A DNA stretch of 64,000 bases from Acanthosepion lycidas (Eukaryota > Mollusca > Cephalopoda > Sepiida > Sepiidae): the NCBI GenBank assembly GCA_963932145.1, contig OZ010611.1:56429292-56493291 (forward strand), read 5' to 3'. Of the stretch, positions 7,331 through 21,073 are shown piece by piece. The position numbers and the translations under genes were made by a program. Every line of letters begins with the position of its first letter. Within the stretch, counting starts at the first letter, position 1. Below the pieces are notes generated by a model, which had not been told where the DNA came from, ran no database searches, and worked only from the letters and a program-made list of their open reading frames with translations.

Positions 7331-8745
7331 GGCAAGGCCCCCTCTAAATCTGGATTGAAATTATTTTTCATTCTAATTCATAGAAATGGAGTAGCGTGCA
7401 ATGGTGTCGTCTCATACAACTGTGAGTTAGTAGAAAAATTTGTGGGCACAAAATGGGTGATCAGTGACTTATTCTCTTCTGTTTGTGCCTTGTCTTTACC
7501 TTTTTCTTCTATATTTAACTTTATGTAGAGGCAAGGCCCCCCTCTAAATCTGGATTGAAATTATTTTTCATTCTAATTCATAGAAATGGAGTAGCATGCA
7601 ATGGTGTCGTCTCATACAACTGTGAGTTAGTAGAAAAATTTGTGGGCCCAAAATGGGTGATCAGTGTCTTATTCTCTTCTGTTTGTGCCTTGTCTTTAGC
7701 TTTTTCTTCTATATTTAACATTATGTAGAGGCAATCCCCCCCTCTAAATCTGGATTGAAATTATTTTTCATTCTAATTCATAGAAATGGAGTAGCGGGCA
7801 ATGGTGTCGTCTCTTATAACTGTGAGTTAGTAGCAAAATTTGTGGGCACAAAATGGGTGATCAGTGTCTTATTCTCTTCTGTTTGTGCCTTGTCTTTACC
7901 TTTTTCTTCTATATTTAACATTATGTAGAGGCAAGGCCCCCCGCAAAATCTGGATTGAAATTAGTTTTCATTCTAATTCATAGAAATAGAGTAGCGTGCA
8001 ATGGTGTCGTCTCATACAACTGTGAGTTAGTAGAAAAATTTGTGGGCACAAAATGGGTGATCAGTATCTTATTCTCTTCTGTTTGTGCCTTGTCTTTAGC
8101 TTTTTCTTCTATATTTAACATTATGTAGAGGCAAGGCCCCCCGCAAAATCTGGATTGAAATTATTTTTCATTCTAATTCATAGAAATGGAGTATCGTGCA
8201 ATGGTGTCGTCTCATACAACTGTGAGTTAGTAGAAAAATTTGTGGGCACAAAATGTTTGATCAGAGTTTATTCTCTTCTGTTTGTGCCTTGTGTTTAGCT
8301 TTTTCTTCTATATTTAACATTATGTAGAGGTAAGGCCCTCCTCAAAATCTGGCTTGAAATTATTTTTCATTCTAATTTATAGAAATGGAGTAGCGTGCAA
8401 TGGTGTCGTCTCATACAACTGTGAGTTAGTAGAAAAATTTGTGGGCACAAAATGGGTGATCAGTGACTTATTCTCTTCTGTTTGAGCCTTGTCTTTAGCT
8501 TTTTCTTCTATATTTAACATTATGTAGAGGCTAGGCCTCCCTCTAAATCTGGATTGAAATTATTTTTCATTCTAATTCATAGAAATGGAGTAGCGTGCAA
8601 TGGTGTCGTCTCATACAACTGTGAGTTAGTAGAAAAATTTGTGGGCACAAAATGTTTGTTCAGAGTCATATTCTCTTCTGTTTGTGCCTTGTCTTTACCT
8701 TTTTCTTCTATATTTAACATTATGTAGAAGCAAGGCCCCCCTCTA
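7330..8745 (+). repeat. Satellite, homogeneous units without a clear higher-order repeat
   Basis: Seven units close to consensus. Both GGCCCCCCGCAAAATCTGG and GGCCCCCCTCTAAATCTGG forms occur, as does the ATGTTTGATCAGAG variant. No gene. Confidence 0.8.
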
Positions 8746-11700
8746 AATCTGGATTGAAATTATTTTTCATTCTAATTCATAGAAATGGAGTAGCGTGCAA
8801 TGGTGTCGTCTCATAAAACTGTTAGTAGCAAAATTTGTGGGCACAAAATGTTTGATCAGTGTCTTATTCTCTTCCGTTTGTGCCTTGTCTTTACCTTTTT
8901 CTTCTATATTTAACATTATGTAGAAGCAAGGCCCCCCTCTAAATCTGGATTGAAAGTATTTTTCATTCTAATTCATAGAAATGGAGTAGCGTGCAATGGT
9001 GTCGTCTCATATAACTGTGAGTTAGTAGAAAAATTCTTGGGCACAAAATGGGTGATCAGTGTCTTATTCTCTTCTGTTTGTGCCTTGTCTTTACCTTTTT
9101 CTTCTATATTTAACATTATGTAGAGGCAAGGCCCCCTCTAAATCTGGATTGAAATTATTTTTCATTCTAATTCATAGAAATGGAGTAGCGTGCACTGGTG
9201 TCGTCTCATACAACTGTGAGTTAGTAGAAAAATTTGTGGGCACAAAATGGGTGATCAGTGTCTTATTCTCTTCTGTTTGTGCCTTGTCTTTAGCTTTGTC
9301 TTCTATATTTAACATTATGTAGAGGCAAGGCCCCCCGCAAAATCTGGATTGAAATTATTTTTCATTCTAATTCATAGAAATGGAGTAGCGTGCAATGGTG
9401 TCGTCTCATACAACTGTGAGTTAGTAGAAAAATTTGTGGGCACAAAATGTTTGATCAGAGTCTTATTCTCTTCTGTTTGTGCCTTGTGTTTAGCTTTTTC
9501 TTCTATATTTAACATTATGTAGAGGCAAGGCCCTCCTCAAAATGTGGCTTGAAATTATTTTTCATTCTAATTTATAGAAATGGAGTAGCGTGCAATGGTG
9601 TCGTCTCATACAACTGTGAGTTAGTAGAAAAATTTGTGGGCACAAAATGGGTGATCAGTGTCTTATTCTCTTCTGTTTGTGCCTTGTCTTTATCTTTTTC
9701 TTCTATATGCAACATTATGTAGAGGCAATGCCCCCCTATAAATCTGGATGAAATTATATTTCATTCTAATTCATAGAAAAGGAGTAGCGTGCAATGGTGT
9801 CGTCTCATACAACTGTGACTTAGTAGAAAAATTTGTGGGCACAAAAGGGGTGATCAGTGTCTTATTCTCTTCTGTTTGTGCCTTGTCTTTAGCTTTTTCT
9901 TCTATATTTAACATTATGTAGAGGCAAGGCCCCCCTCTAAATCTGGATTGAAATTATTTTGCATTCTAATTCATAGAAATGGAGAAGCGTGCAATGGTGT
10001 CGTCTCATACAACTGTGAGTTAGTAGAAAAATTTGTGGGCACAAAATGTTTGATCAGAGTTTATTCTCTTCTGTTTGTGCCTTGTCTTTAGCTTTTTCTT
10101 CTATATTTAACACTATGTAGAGGCAAGGCCCTCCTCTAAATCTGGATTGAAATTATTTTTCATTCTAATTCATAGAAATGGAGTAGCGTGCAATGGTGTC
10201 GTCTCATACAACTGTGAGTTAGTAGAAAAATTTGTGGGCACAAAATGGGTGATCAGAGTCTTATTCTCTTCTGTTTGTGCCTTGTCTTTAGCTTTTTCTT
10301 CTATATTTAACATTATGTAGAGGCAAGGCCCCCCTCTAAATCTGGATTGAAATTATTTTTCATTCTAATTCATAGAAATGGAGTAGCGTGCAATGGTGTC
10401 GTCTCATACAACTGTGAGTTAGTAGCAAAATTTGTGGGCACAAAATGTTTGATCAGTGTCTTATTCTCTTCTGTTTGTGCCTTGTCTTTAGCTTTTTCTT
10501 CTATATTTAACATTATGTAGAGGCAAGGCCCCCCGCAAAATCTGGATTGAAATTATTTTTCATTCTAATTCATAGAAATAGAGTAGCGTGCAATGGTGTC
10601 GTCTCATACAACTGTGAGTTAGTAGAAAAATTTGTGGGCACAAAATGGGTGATCAGTATCTTATTCTCTTCTGTTTGTGCCTTGTCTTTATCTTTTTCTT
10701 CTATATTTAACATTATGTAGAGGCAAGGCCCCCCGCAAAATCTGGATTGAAATTATTTTTCATTCTAATTCATAGAAATGGAGTAGCGTGCAATGGTGTC
10801 GTCTCATACAACTGTGAGTTAGTAGAAAAATTTGTGGGCACAAAATGCTTGATCAGAGTCTTATTCTCTTCTGTTTGTGCCTTGTCTTTAGCTTTTTCTT
10901 CTATATTTAACATTATGTAGAGGCAAGGCCCTCCTCAAAATCTGGATTGAAATTATTTTTCATTCTAATTCATAGAAATGGAGTAGCGTGCAATGGTGTC
11001 GTCTCATACAACTGTGAGTTAGTAGAAAAATTTGGGGGCACAAAATGTTTGATCAGAGTCATATTCTCTTCTGTTTTTGCCTTGTCTTTACCTTTTTCTT
11101 CTATATTTAACATTATGTAGAAGCAAGGCCCCCATCTAAATCTGGATTGAAATTATTTTTCATTCTAATTCATAGAAATGGAGTAGCGTGCAATGGTGTC
11201 GTCTCATACAACTGTGAGTTAGTAGAAAAATTTGTGGGCACAAAATGCTTGATCAGAGTCTTATTCTCTTCTGTTTGTGCCTTGTCTTTAGCTTTTTCTT
11301 CTATATTTAACATTATGTAGAGGCAAGGCCCCCTCTAAATCTGGATTGAAATTATTTTTCATTCTAATTCATACAAATGGAGTAGCGTGCAATGGTGTCG
11401 TCTCATAAAACTGTGAGTTAGTAGCAAAATTTGTGGGCACAAAATGTTTGATCAGTGTCTTATTCTCTTCTGTTTGTGCCTTGTCTTTACCTTTTTCTTC
11501 TATATTTAACATTATGTAGAAGCAAGGCCCCCCTCTAAATCTGGATTGAAAGTATTTTTCATTCTAATTCATAGAAATGGAGTAGCGTGCAATGGTGTCG
11601 TCTCATATAACTGTGAGTTAGTAGAAAAATTCTTGGGCACAAAATGGGTGATCAGTGTCTTATTCTCTTCTGTTTGTGCCTTGTCTTTACCTTTTTCTTC

Positions 11701-12555
11701 TATATTTAACATTATGTAGAGGCAAGGCCCCCTCTAAATCTGGATTGAAATTATTTTTCATTCTAATTCATAGAAATGGAGTAGCGTGCACTGGTGTCGT
11801 CTCATACAACTGTGAGTTAGTAGAAAAATTTGTGGGCACAAAATGGGTGATCAGTGTCTCATTCTCTTCTGTTTATGCCTTGTCTTTAGCTTTGTCTTCT
11901 ATATTTAACATTATGTAGAGGCAAGGCCCCCCGCAAAATCTGGATTGAAATTATTTTTCATTCTAATTCATAGAAATGGAGTAGCGTGCAATGGTGTCGT
12001 CTCATACAACTGTGAGTTAGTAGAAAAATTTGTGGGCACAAAATGTTTGATCAGAGTCTTATTCTCTTATGTTTGTGCCTTGTGTTTAGCTTTTTCTTCT
12101 ATATTTAACATTATGTAGAGGCAAGGCCCTCCTCAAAATGTGGCTTGAAATTATTTTTCATTCTAATTTATAGAAATGGAGTAGCGTGCAATGGTGTCGT
12201 CTCATACAACTGTGAGTTAGTAGAAAAATTTGTGGGCACAAAATGGGTGATCAGTGTCTTATTCTCTTCTGTTTGTGCCTTGTCTTTATCTTTTTCTTCT
12301 ATATGCAACATTATGTAGAGGCAATGCCCCCCTATAAATCTGGATGAAATTATATTTCATTCTAATTCATAGAAAAGGAGTAGCGTGCAATGGTGTCGTC
12401 TCATACAACTGTGACTTAGTAGAAAAATTTGTGGGCACAAAAGGGGTGATCAGTGTCTTATTCTCTTCTGTTTGTGCCTTGTCTTTAGCTTTTTCTTCTA
12501 TATTTAACATTATGTAGAGGCAAGGCCCCCCTCTAAATCTGGATTGAAATTATTT
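8745..12555 (+). repeat. Satellite with about 2.6-kb higher-order repeat (13 units)
   Basis: About 1.2 kb at 8745-9955 recurs at 11340-12555, offset about 2,596 bp. Shared rare changes, in order: CATAAAACTGT with AGTAGCAAAATTTG, GAAAGTATTTTTC with AAAATTCTTGGGCAC, GTGCACTGGTGTC, GCTTTGTCTTCTATA, and the marked unit TATGCAACATTATG...GGATGAAATTATATTTC with AAAAGGAGTAGCG. Copies diverge past 9955/12555 (TTTGCATTC versus TTTTCATTC). Confidence 0.8.
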
Positions 12556-13489
12556 TTCATTCTAATTCATAGAAATGGAGTAGCGTGCAATGGTGTCGTC
12601 TCATACAACTGTGAGTTAGTAGCAAAATTTGTGGGCACAAAATGTTTGATCAGTGTCTTATTCTCTTCTGTTTGTGCCTTGTCTTTAGCTTTTTCTTCTA
12701 TATTTAACATTATGTAGAGGCAAGGCCCCCCGCAAAATCTGGATTGAAATTATTTTTCATTCTAATTCATAGAAATAGAGTAGCGTGCAATGGTGTCGTC
12801 TCATACAACTGTGAGTTAGTAGAAAAATTTGTGGGCACAAAATGGGTGATCAGTATCTTATTCTCTTCTGTTTGTGCCTTGTCTTTATCTTTTTCTTCTA
12901 TATTTAACATTATGTAGAGGCAAGGCCCCCCGCAAAATCTGGATTGAAATTATTTTTCATTCTAATTCATAGAAATGGAGTAGCGTGCAATGGTGTCGTC
13001 TCATACAACTGTGAGTTAGTAGAAAAATTTGTCGGCACAAAATGCTTGATCAGAGTCTTATTCTCTTCTGTTTGTGCCTTGTCTTTAGCTTTTTCTTCTA
13101 TATTTAACATTATGTAGAGGCAAGGCCCTCCTCAAAATCTGGATTGAAATTATTTTTCATTCTAATTCATAGAAATGGAGTAGCGTGCAATGGTGTCGTC
13201 TCATACAACTGTGAGTTAGTAGAAAAATTTGTGGGCACAAAATGTTTGATCAGAGACTTATTCTCTTCTGTTTGTGCCTTGTGTTTAGCTTTTTCTTCTA
13301 TATTTAACATTATGTAGAGGCAAGGCCCTCCTCAAAATGTGGCTTGAAATTATTTTTCATTCTAATTTATAGAAATGGAGTAGCGTGCAATGGTGTCGTC
13401 TCATACAACTGTGAGTTAGTAGAAAAATTTGTGGGCACAAAATGGGTGATCAGTGTCTTATTCTCTTCTGTTTGTGCCTTGTCTTTATC

Positions 13490-16400
13490 TTTTTCTTCTA
13501 TATGCAACATTATGTAGAGGCAAGGCCCCCCTATAAATCTGGATGAAATTATATTTCATTCTAATTCATAGAAAAGGAGTAGCGTGCAATGGTGTCGTCT
13601 CATACAACTGTGAGTTAGTAGAAAAATTTGGGGTCACAAAATGGGTGATCAGTGTCTTATTCTCTTCTATTTGTGCCTTGTCTTTAGCTTTTTCTTCTAT
13701 ATTTAACATTATGTAGAGGCAAGGCCCCCCTCTAAATCTGGATTGAAATTATTTTTCATTCTAATTCATAGAAATGGAGTAGCGTGCAATGGTGTCGTCT
13801 CATACAAATGTGAGTTAGTAGAAAAATTTGTGGGCACAAAATGGTGGATCAGTGTCTTATTCTCTTCTGTTTGTGCCTTGTATTTAACTTTTTCTTCTAT
13901 ATTTAACATTATGTAGAGGCATGGCCCCCTCTAAATCTGGTTTGAAATTATTTTTCATTCTAATTCATAGAAATGGAGTAGCGTGCAATGGTGTCGTCTC
14001 ATACAACTGTGAGTTAGTAGAAAAAATTTGTGGGCACAAAATGGGTGATCAGTAACTTATTCTCTTCTGTTTGTGCCTTGTCTTTAACTTTTTCTTCTAT
14101 ATTTAACATTATGGAGAGGCAAGGCCCCCCTCTAAATCTGGATTGAAATTATTTTTCATTCTAATTCATAGAAATGGAGTAGCGTGCAATGGTTTCGTCT
14201 CATACAACTGTGAGTTAGTAGAAAAATTTGTGGGCAGAAAATGGGTGATCAGTGACTTATTCTCTTCTGTTTGTGCCTTGTCTTTAGCTTTTTCTTCTAT
14301 ATTTAACATTATGTAGATGCAAGGCCCCCCTCTAAATCTGGATTGAAATTATTTTTCATTCTAATTCATAGAAATGGAGTAGCGTGCAATGGTATCGTCT
14401 CATACAACTGTGAGTTAGTAGAAAAATTTGTGGGCAGAAAATGTTTGATCAGAGACTTATTCTCTTCTGTTTGTGCCTTGTCTTTAGCTTTTTCTTCTAT
14501 ATTTAACATTATGTAGAGGCAAGGCCCACTCTAAATCTGGATTGAAATTATTTTGCATTCTAATTCATAGAAATGGAGTAGCCTGCAATGGTGTCGTCTC
14601 ATACAACTGTGAGTTAGTAGAAAAATTTGTGGGCACAAAATGTTTGATCAGAGTCTTATTCTCTTCTGTTTGTGCCTTGTGTTTAGCTTTTTCTTCTATA
14701 TTTAACATTATGTAGAGGCAAGGCCCTCCTCAAAATGTGGCTTGAAATTATTTTTCATTCTAATTTATAGAAATGGAGTAGCGTGCAATGGTGTCGTCTC
14801 ATACAACTGTGAGTTAGTAGAAAAATTTGTGGGCACAAAATGGGTGATCAGTGTCTTATTCTCTTCTGTTTGTGCCTTGTCTTTATCTTTTTCTTCTATA
14901 TGCAACATTATGTAGAGGCAATGCCCCCCTATAAATCTGGATGAAATTATATTTCATTCTAATTCATAGAAAAGGAGTAGCGTGCAATGGTGTCGTCTCA
15001 TACAACTGTGACTTAGTAGAAAAATTTGTGGGCACAAAAGGGGTGATCAGTGTCTTATTCTCTTCTGTTTGTGCCTTGTCTTTAGCTTTTTCTTCTATAT
15101 TTAACATTATGTAGAGGCAAGGCCCCCCTCTAAATCTGGATTGAAATTATTTTTCATTCTAATTCATAGAAATGGAGTAGCGTGCAATGGTGTCGTCTCA
15201 TACAACTGTGAGTTAGTAGCAAAATTTGTGGGCACAAAATGTTTGATCAGTGTCTTATTCTCTTCTGTTTGTGCCTTGTCTTTAGCTTTTTCTTCTATAT
15301 TTAACATTATGTAGAGGCAAGGCCCCCCGCAAAATCTGGATTGAAATTATTTTTCATTCTAATTCATAGAAATAGAGTAGCGTGCAATGGTGTCGTCTCA
15401 TACAACTGTGAGTTAGTAGAAAAATTTGTGGGCACAAAATGGGTGATCCGTATCTTATTCTCTTCTGTTTGTGCCTTGTCTTTATCTTTTTCTTCTATAT
15501 TTAACATTATGTAGAGGCAAGGCCCCCCGCAAAATCTGGATTGAAATTATTTTTCATTCTAATTCATAGAAATGGAGTAGCGTGCAATGGTGTCGTCTCA
15601 TACAACTGTGAGTTAGTAGAAAAATTTGTGGGCACAAAATGCTTGATCAGAGTCTTATTCTCTTCTGTTTGTGCCTTGTCTTTAGCTTTTTCTTCTATAT
15701 TTAACATTATGTAGAGGCAAGGCCCTCCTCAAAATCTGGATTGAAATTATTTTTCATTCTAATTCATAGAAATGGAGTAGCGTGCAATGGTGTCGTCTCA
15801 TACAACTGTGAGTTAGTAGAAAAATTTGTGGGCACAAAATGTTTGATCAGAGTCTTATTCTCTTCTGTTTGTGCCTTGTGTTTAGCTTTTTCTTCTATAT
15901 TTAACATTATGTAGAGGCAAGGCCCTCCTCAAAATGTGGCTTGAAATTATTTTTCATTCTAATTTATAGAAATGGAGTAGCGTGCAATGGTGTCGTCTCA
16001 TACAACTGTGAGTTAGTAGAAAAATTTGTGGGCACAAAATGGGTGATCAGTGTCTTATTCTCTTCTGTTTGTGCCTTGTCTTTATCTTTTTCTTCTATAT
16101 GCAACATTATGTAGAGGCAAGGCCCCCCTATAAATCTGGATGAAATTATATTTCATTCTAATTCATAGAAAAGGAGTAGCGTGCAATGGTGTCGTCTCAT
16201 ACAACTGTGAGTTAGTAGAAAAATTTGGGGTCACAAAATGGGTGATCAGTGTCTTATTCTCTTCTATTTGTGCCTTGTCTTTACCTTTTTCTTCTATATT
16301 TAACATTATGTAGAGGCAACACCCCCTTTTAAATCTGGATTGAAATTATTTTTCATTCTAATTCATAGAAATGGAGTAGCGTGCAATGGTATCGTCTCAT

Positions 16401-19400
16401 ATAACTGTGAGTTAGTAGCTAAATTTGTGGCCACAAAATGGGTGATCAGTGTCTTATTCTCTTCTTTTTGTGTCTTGTCTTTACCTTTTTCTTCTATATT
16501 TAACATTATGTAGAGGCAAGCCCCCCTCTAAATCTGGATTGAAATTATTTTTCATTCTAATTCATAGAAATGGAGTAGCGTGCAATGGTGTCGTAACATA
16601 CAACTGTGAGTTAGTAGAAAAATTTGTGGGCACAAAATGGGTGATCAGTGACTTATTCTCTTCTGTTTGAGCCTTGTCTTTAGCTTTTTCTTCTATATTT
16701 AACATTATGTAGAGGCAAGGCCCCCCTCTAAATCTGGATTGAAATTATTTTTCATTCTAATTCATAGAAATGGAGTAGCGTGCAATGGTGTCGTCTCATA
16801 CAAATGTGAGTTAGTAGAAAAATTTGTGGGCACAAAATGGTGGATCAGTGTCTTATTCTCTTCTGTTTGTGCCTTGTATTTAACTTTTTCTTCTATATTT
16901 AACATTATGTAGAGGCATGGCCCCCTCTAAATCTGGTTTGAAATTATTTTTCATTCTAATTCATAGAAATGGAGTAGCGTGCAATGGTGTCGTCTCATAA
17001 AACTGTGAGTTAGTAGAAAAAATCTGTGGGCACAAAATGGGTGATCAGTAACTTATTCTCTTCTGTTTGTGCCTTGTCTTTAACTATTTCTTCTATATTT
17101 AACATTATGGAGAGGCAAGGCCCCCCTCTAAATCTGGATTGAAATTATTTTACATTCTAATTCATAGAAATGGAGTAGCGTGCAATGGTTTCGTCTCATA
17201 CAACTGTGAGTTAGTAGAAAAATTTGTGGGCAGAAAATGGGTGATCAGTGACTTATTCTCTTCTGTTTGTGCCTTGTCTTTAGCTTTTTCTTCTATATGC
17301 AACATTATGTAGAGGCAAGGCCCCCCTATAAATCTGGATGAAATTATATTTCATTCTAATTCATAGAAAAGGAGTAGCGTGCAATGGTGTCGTCTCATAC
17401 AACTGTGAGTTAGTAGAAAAATTTGGGGTCACAAAATGGGTGATCAGTGTCTTATTCTCTTCTATTTGTGCCTTGTCTTTAGCTTTTTCTTCTATATTTA
17501 ACATTATGTAGAGGCAAGGCCCCCCTCTAAATCTGGATTGAAATTATTTTTCATTCTAATTCATAGAAATGGAGTAGCGTGCAATGGTGTCGTCTCATAC
17601 AAATGTGAGTTAGTAGAAAAATTTGTGGGCACAAAATGGTGGATCAGTGTCTTATTCTCTTCTGTTTGTGCCTTGTATTTAACTTTTTCTTCTATATTTA
17701 ACATTATGTAGAGGCATGGCCCCCTCTAAATCTGGTTTGAAATTATTTTTCATTCTAATTCATAGAAATGGAGTAGCGTGCAATGGTGTCGTCTCATACA
17801 ACTGTGAGTTAGTAGAAAAAATTTGAGGGCACAAAATGGGTGATCAGTAACTTATTCTCTTCTGTTTGTGCCTTGTCTTTAACTTTTTCTTCTATATTTA
17901 ACATTATGGAGAGGCAAGGCCCCCCTCTAAATCTGGATTGAAATTATTTTTCATTCTAATTCATAGAAATGGAGTAGCGTGCAATGGTTTCGTCTCATAC
18001 AACTGTGAGTTAGTAGAAAAATTTGTGGGCAGAAAATGGGTGATCAGTGACTTATTCTCTTCTGTTTGTGCCTTGTCTTTAGCTTTTTTTTCTATATTTA
18101 ACATTATGTAGATGCAAGGCCCCCCTCTAAATCTGGATTGAAATTATTTTTCATTCTAATTCATAGAAATGGAGTAGCGTGCAATGGTATCGTCTCATAC
18201 AACTGTGAGTTAGTAGAAAAATTTGTGGGCAGAAAATGTTTGATCAGAGACTTATTCTCTTCTGTTTGTGCCTTGTCTTTAGCTTTTTCTTCTATATTTA
18301 ACATTATGTAGAGGCAAGGCCCACTCTAAATCTGGATTGAAATTATTTTGCATTCTAATTCATAGAAATGGAGTAGCCTGCAATGGTGTCGTCTCATACA
18401 ACTGTGAGTTAGTAGAAAAATTTGTGGGCACAAAATGTTTGATCAGAGTCTTATTCTCTTCTGTTTGTGCCTTGTGTTTAGCTTTTTCTTCTATATTTAA
18501 CATTATGTAGAGGCAAGGCCCTCCTCAAAATGTGGCTTGAAATTATTTTTCATTCTAATTTATAGAAATGGAGTAGCGTGCAATGGTGTCGTCTCATACA
18601 ACTGTGAGTTAGTAGAAAAATTTGTGGGCACAAAATGGGTGATCAGTGTCTTATTCTCTTCTGTTTGTGCCTTGTCTTTATCTTTTTCTTCTATATGCAA
18701 CATTATGTAGAGGCAATGCCCCCCTATAAATCTGGATGAAATTATATTTCATTCTAATTCATAGAAAAGGAGTAGCGTGCAATGGTGTCGTCTCATACAA
18801 CTGTGACTTAGTAGAAAAATTTGTGGGCACAAAAGGGGTGATCAGTGTCTTATTCTCTTCTGTTTGTGCCTTGTCTTTAGCTTTTTCTTCTATATTTAAC
18901 ATTATGTAGAGGCAAGGCCCCCCTCTAAATCTGGATTGAAATTATTTTTCATTCTAATTCATAGAAATGGAGTAGCGTGCAATGGTGTCGTCTCATACAA
19001 CTGTGAGTTAGTAGCAAAATTTGTGGGCACAAAATGTTTGATCAGTGTCTTATTCTCTTCTGTTTGTGCCTTGTCTTTAGCTTTTTCTTCTATATTTAAC
19101 ATTATGTAGAGGCAAGGCCCCCCGCAAAATCTGGATTGAAATTATTTTTCATTCTAATTCATAGAAATAGAGTAGCGTGCAATGGTGTCGTCTCATACAA
19201 CTGTGAGTTAGTAGAAAAATTTGTGGGCACAAAATGGGTGATCAGTATCTTATTCTCTTCTGTTTGTGCCTTGTCTTTATCTTTTTCTTCTATATTTAAC
19301 ATTATGTAGAGGCAAGGCCCCCCGCAAAATCTGGATTGAAATTATTTTTCATTCTAATTCATAGAAATGGAGTAGCGTGCAATGGTGTCGTCTCATACAA

Positions 19401-21073
19401 CTGTGAGTTAGTAGAAAAATTTGTGGGCACAAAATGCTTGATCAGAGTCTTATTCTCTTCTGTTTGTGCCTTGTCTTTAGCTTTTTCTTCTATATTTAAC
19501 ATTATGTAGAGGCAAGGCCCTCCTCAAAATCTGGATTGAAATTATTTTTCATTCTAATTCATAGAAATGGAGTAGCGTGCAATGGTGTCGTCTCATACAA
19601 CTGTGAGTTAGTAGAAAAATTTGTGGGCACAAAATGTTTGATCAGAGTCTTATTCTCTTCTGTTTGTGCCTTGTGTTTAGCTATTTCTTCTATATTTAAC
19701 ATTATGTAGAGGCAAGGCCCTCCTCAAAATGTGGCTTGAAATTATTTTTCATTCTAATTTATAGAAATGGAGTAGCGTGCAATGGTGTCGTCTCATACAA
19801 CTGTGAGTTAGTAGAAAAATTTGTGGGCACAAAATGGGTGATCAGTGTCTTATTCTCTTCTGTTTGTGCCTTGTCTTTATCTTTTTCTTCTATATGCAAC
19901 ATTATGTAGAGGCAAGGATCCCCTATAAATCTGGATGAAATTATATTTCATTCTAATTCATAGAAAAGGAGTAGCGTGCAATGGTGTCGTCTCATACAAC
20001 TGTGAGTTAGTAGAAAAATTTGGGGTCACAAAATGGGTGATCAGTGTCTTATTCTCTTCCATTTGTGCCTTGTCTTTAGCTTTTTCTTCTATATTTAACA
20101 TTATGTAGAGGCAACACCCCCTTCTAAATCTGGATTGAAATTATTTTTCATTCTAATTCATAGAAATGGAGTAGCGTGCAATGGTATCGTCTCATACAAC
20201 TGTGAGTTAGTAGCTAAATTTGTGGCCACAAAATGGGTGATCAGTGTCTTATTCTCTTCTTTTTGTGTCTTGTCTTTACCTTTTTCTTCTATATTTAACA
20301 TTATGTAGAGGCAAGCCCCCCTCTAAATCTGGATTGAAATTATTTTTCATTCTAATTCATAGAAATGGAGTAGCGTGCAATGGTGTCGTAACATACAACT
20401 GTGAGTTAGTAGAAAAATTTGTGGGCACAAAATGGGTGATCAGTGACTTATTCTCTTCTGTTTGAGCCTTGTCTTTAGCTTTTTCTTCTATATTTAACAT
20501 TATGTAGAGGCAAGGCCCCCCTCTAAATCTGGATTGAAATTATTTTTCATTCTAATTCTTAGAAATGGAGTAGCGTGCAATGGTGTCGTCTCATACAAAT
20601 GTGAGTTAGTAGAAAAATTTGTGGGCACAAAATGGTGGATCAGTGTCTTATTCTCTTCTGTTTGTGCCTTGTATTTAACTTTTTCTTCTATATTTAACAT
20701 TATGTAGAGGCATGGCCCCCTCTAAATCTGGTTTGAAATTATTTTTCATTCTAATTCATAGAAATGGAGTAGCGTGCAATGGTGTCGTCTCATACAACTG
20801 TGAGTTAGTAGAAAAAATTTGTGGGCACAAAATGGGTGATCAGTAACTTATTCTCTTCTGTTTGTGCCTTGTCTTTAACTTTTTCTTCTATATTTAACAT
20901 TATGGAGAGGCAAGGCCCCCCTCTAAATCTGGATTGAAATTATTTTTCATTCTAATTCATAGAAATGGAGTAGCGTGCAATGGTTTCGTCTCATACAACT
21001 GTGAGTTAGTAGAAAAATTTGTGGGCAGAAAATGGGTGATCAGTGACTTATTCTCTTCTGTTTGTGCCTTGTC
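13490..21073 (+). repeat. Tandem duplication of a 3.8-kb satellite block (19 units, two copies)
   Basis: The block at about 13490-17285 is followed directly by a second copy at about 17285-21073, offset about 3,795 bp. Shared ordered markers: TATGCAACATTATG (13503/17297, 14899/18695, 16099/19892), CATACAAATGTGAG with AAAATGGTGGATC (13801/17597 and 16800/20592), ATTATGGAGAGGC, GTAGATGCAAGG, GCAACACCCCC, and GTGTCGTAACATAC near 16590/20385. Only scattered single differences are seen (for example TTTACC/TTTAGC near 16280/20075), so identity looks above 99% by eye. Part of it (about 14.6-16.27 kb) also matches 12.0-13.68 kb at an offset of about 2.6 kb. Confidence 0.8.
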
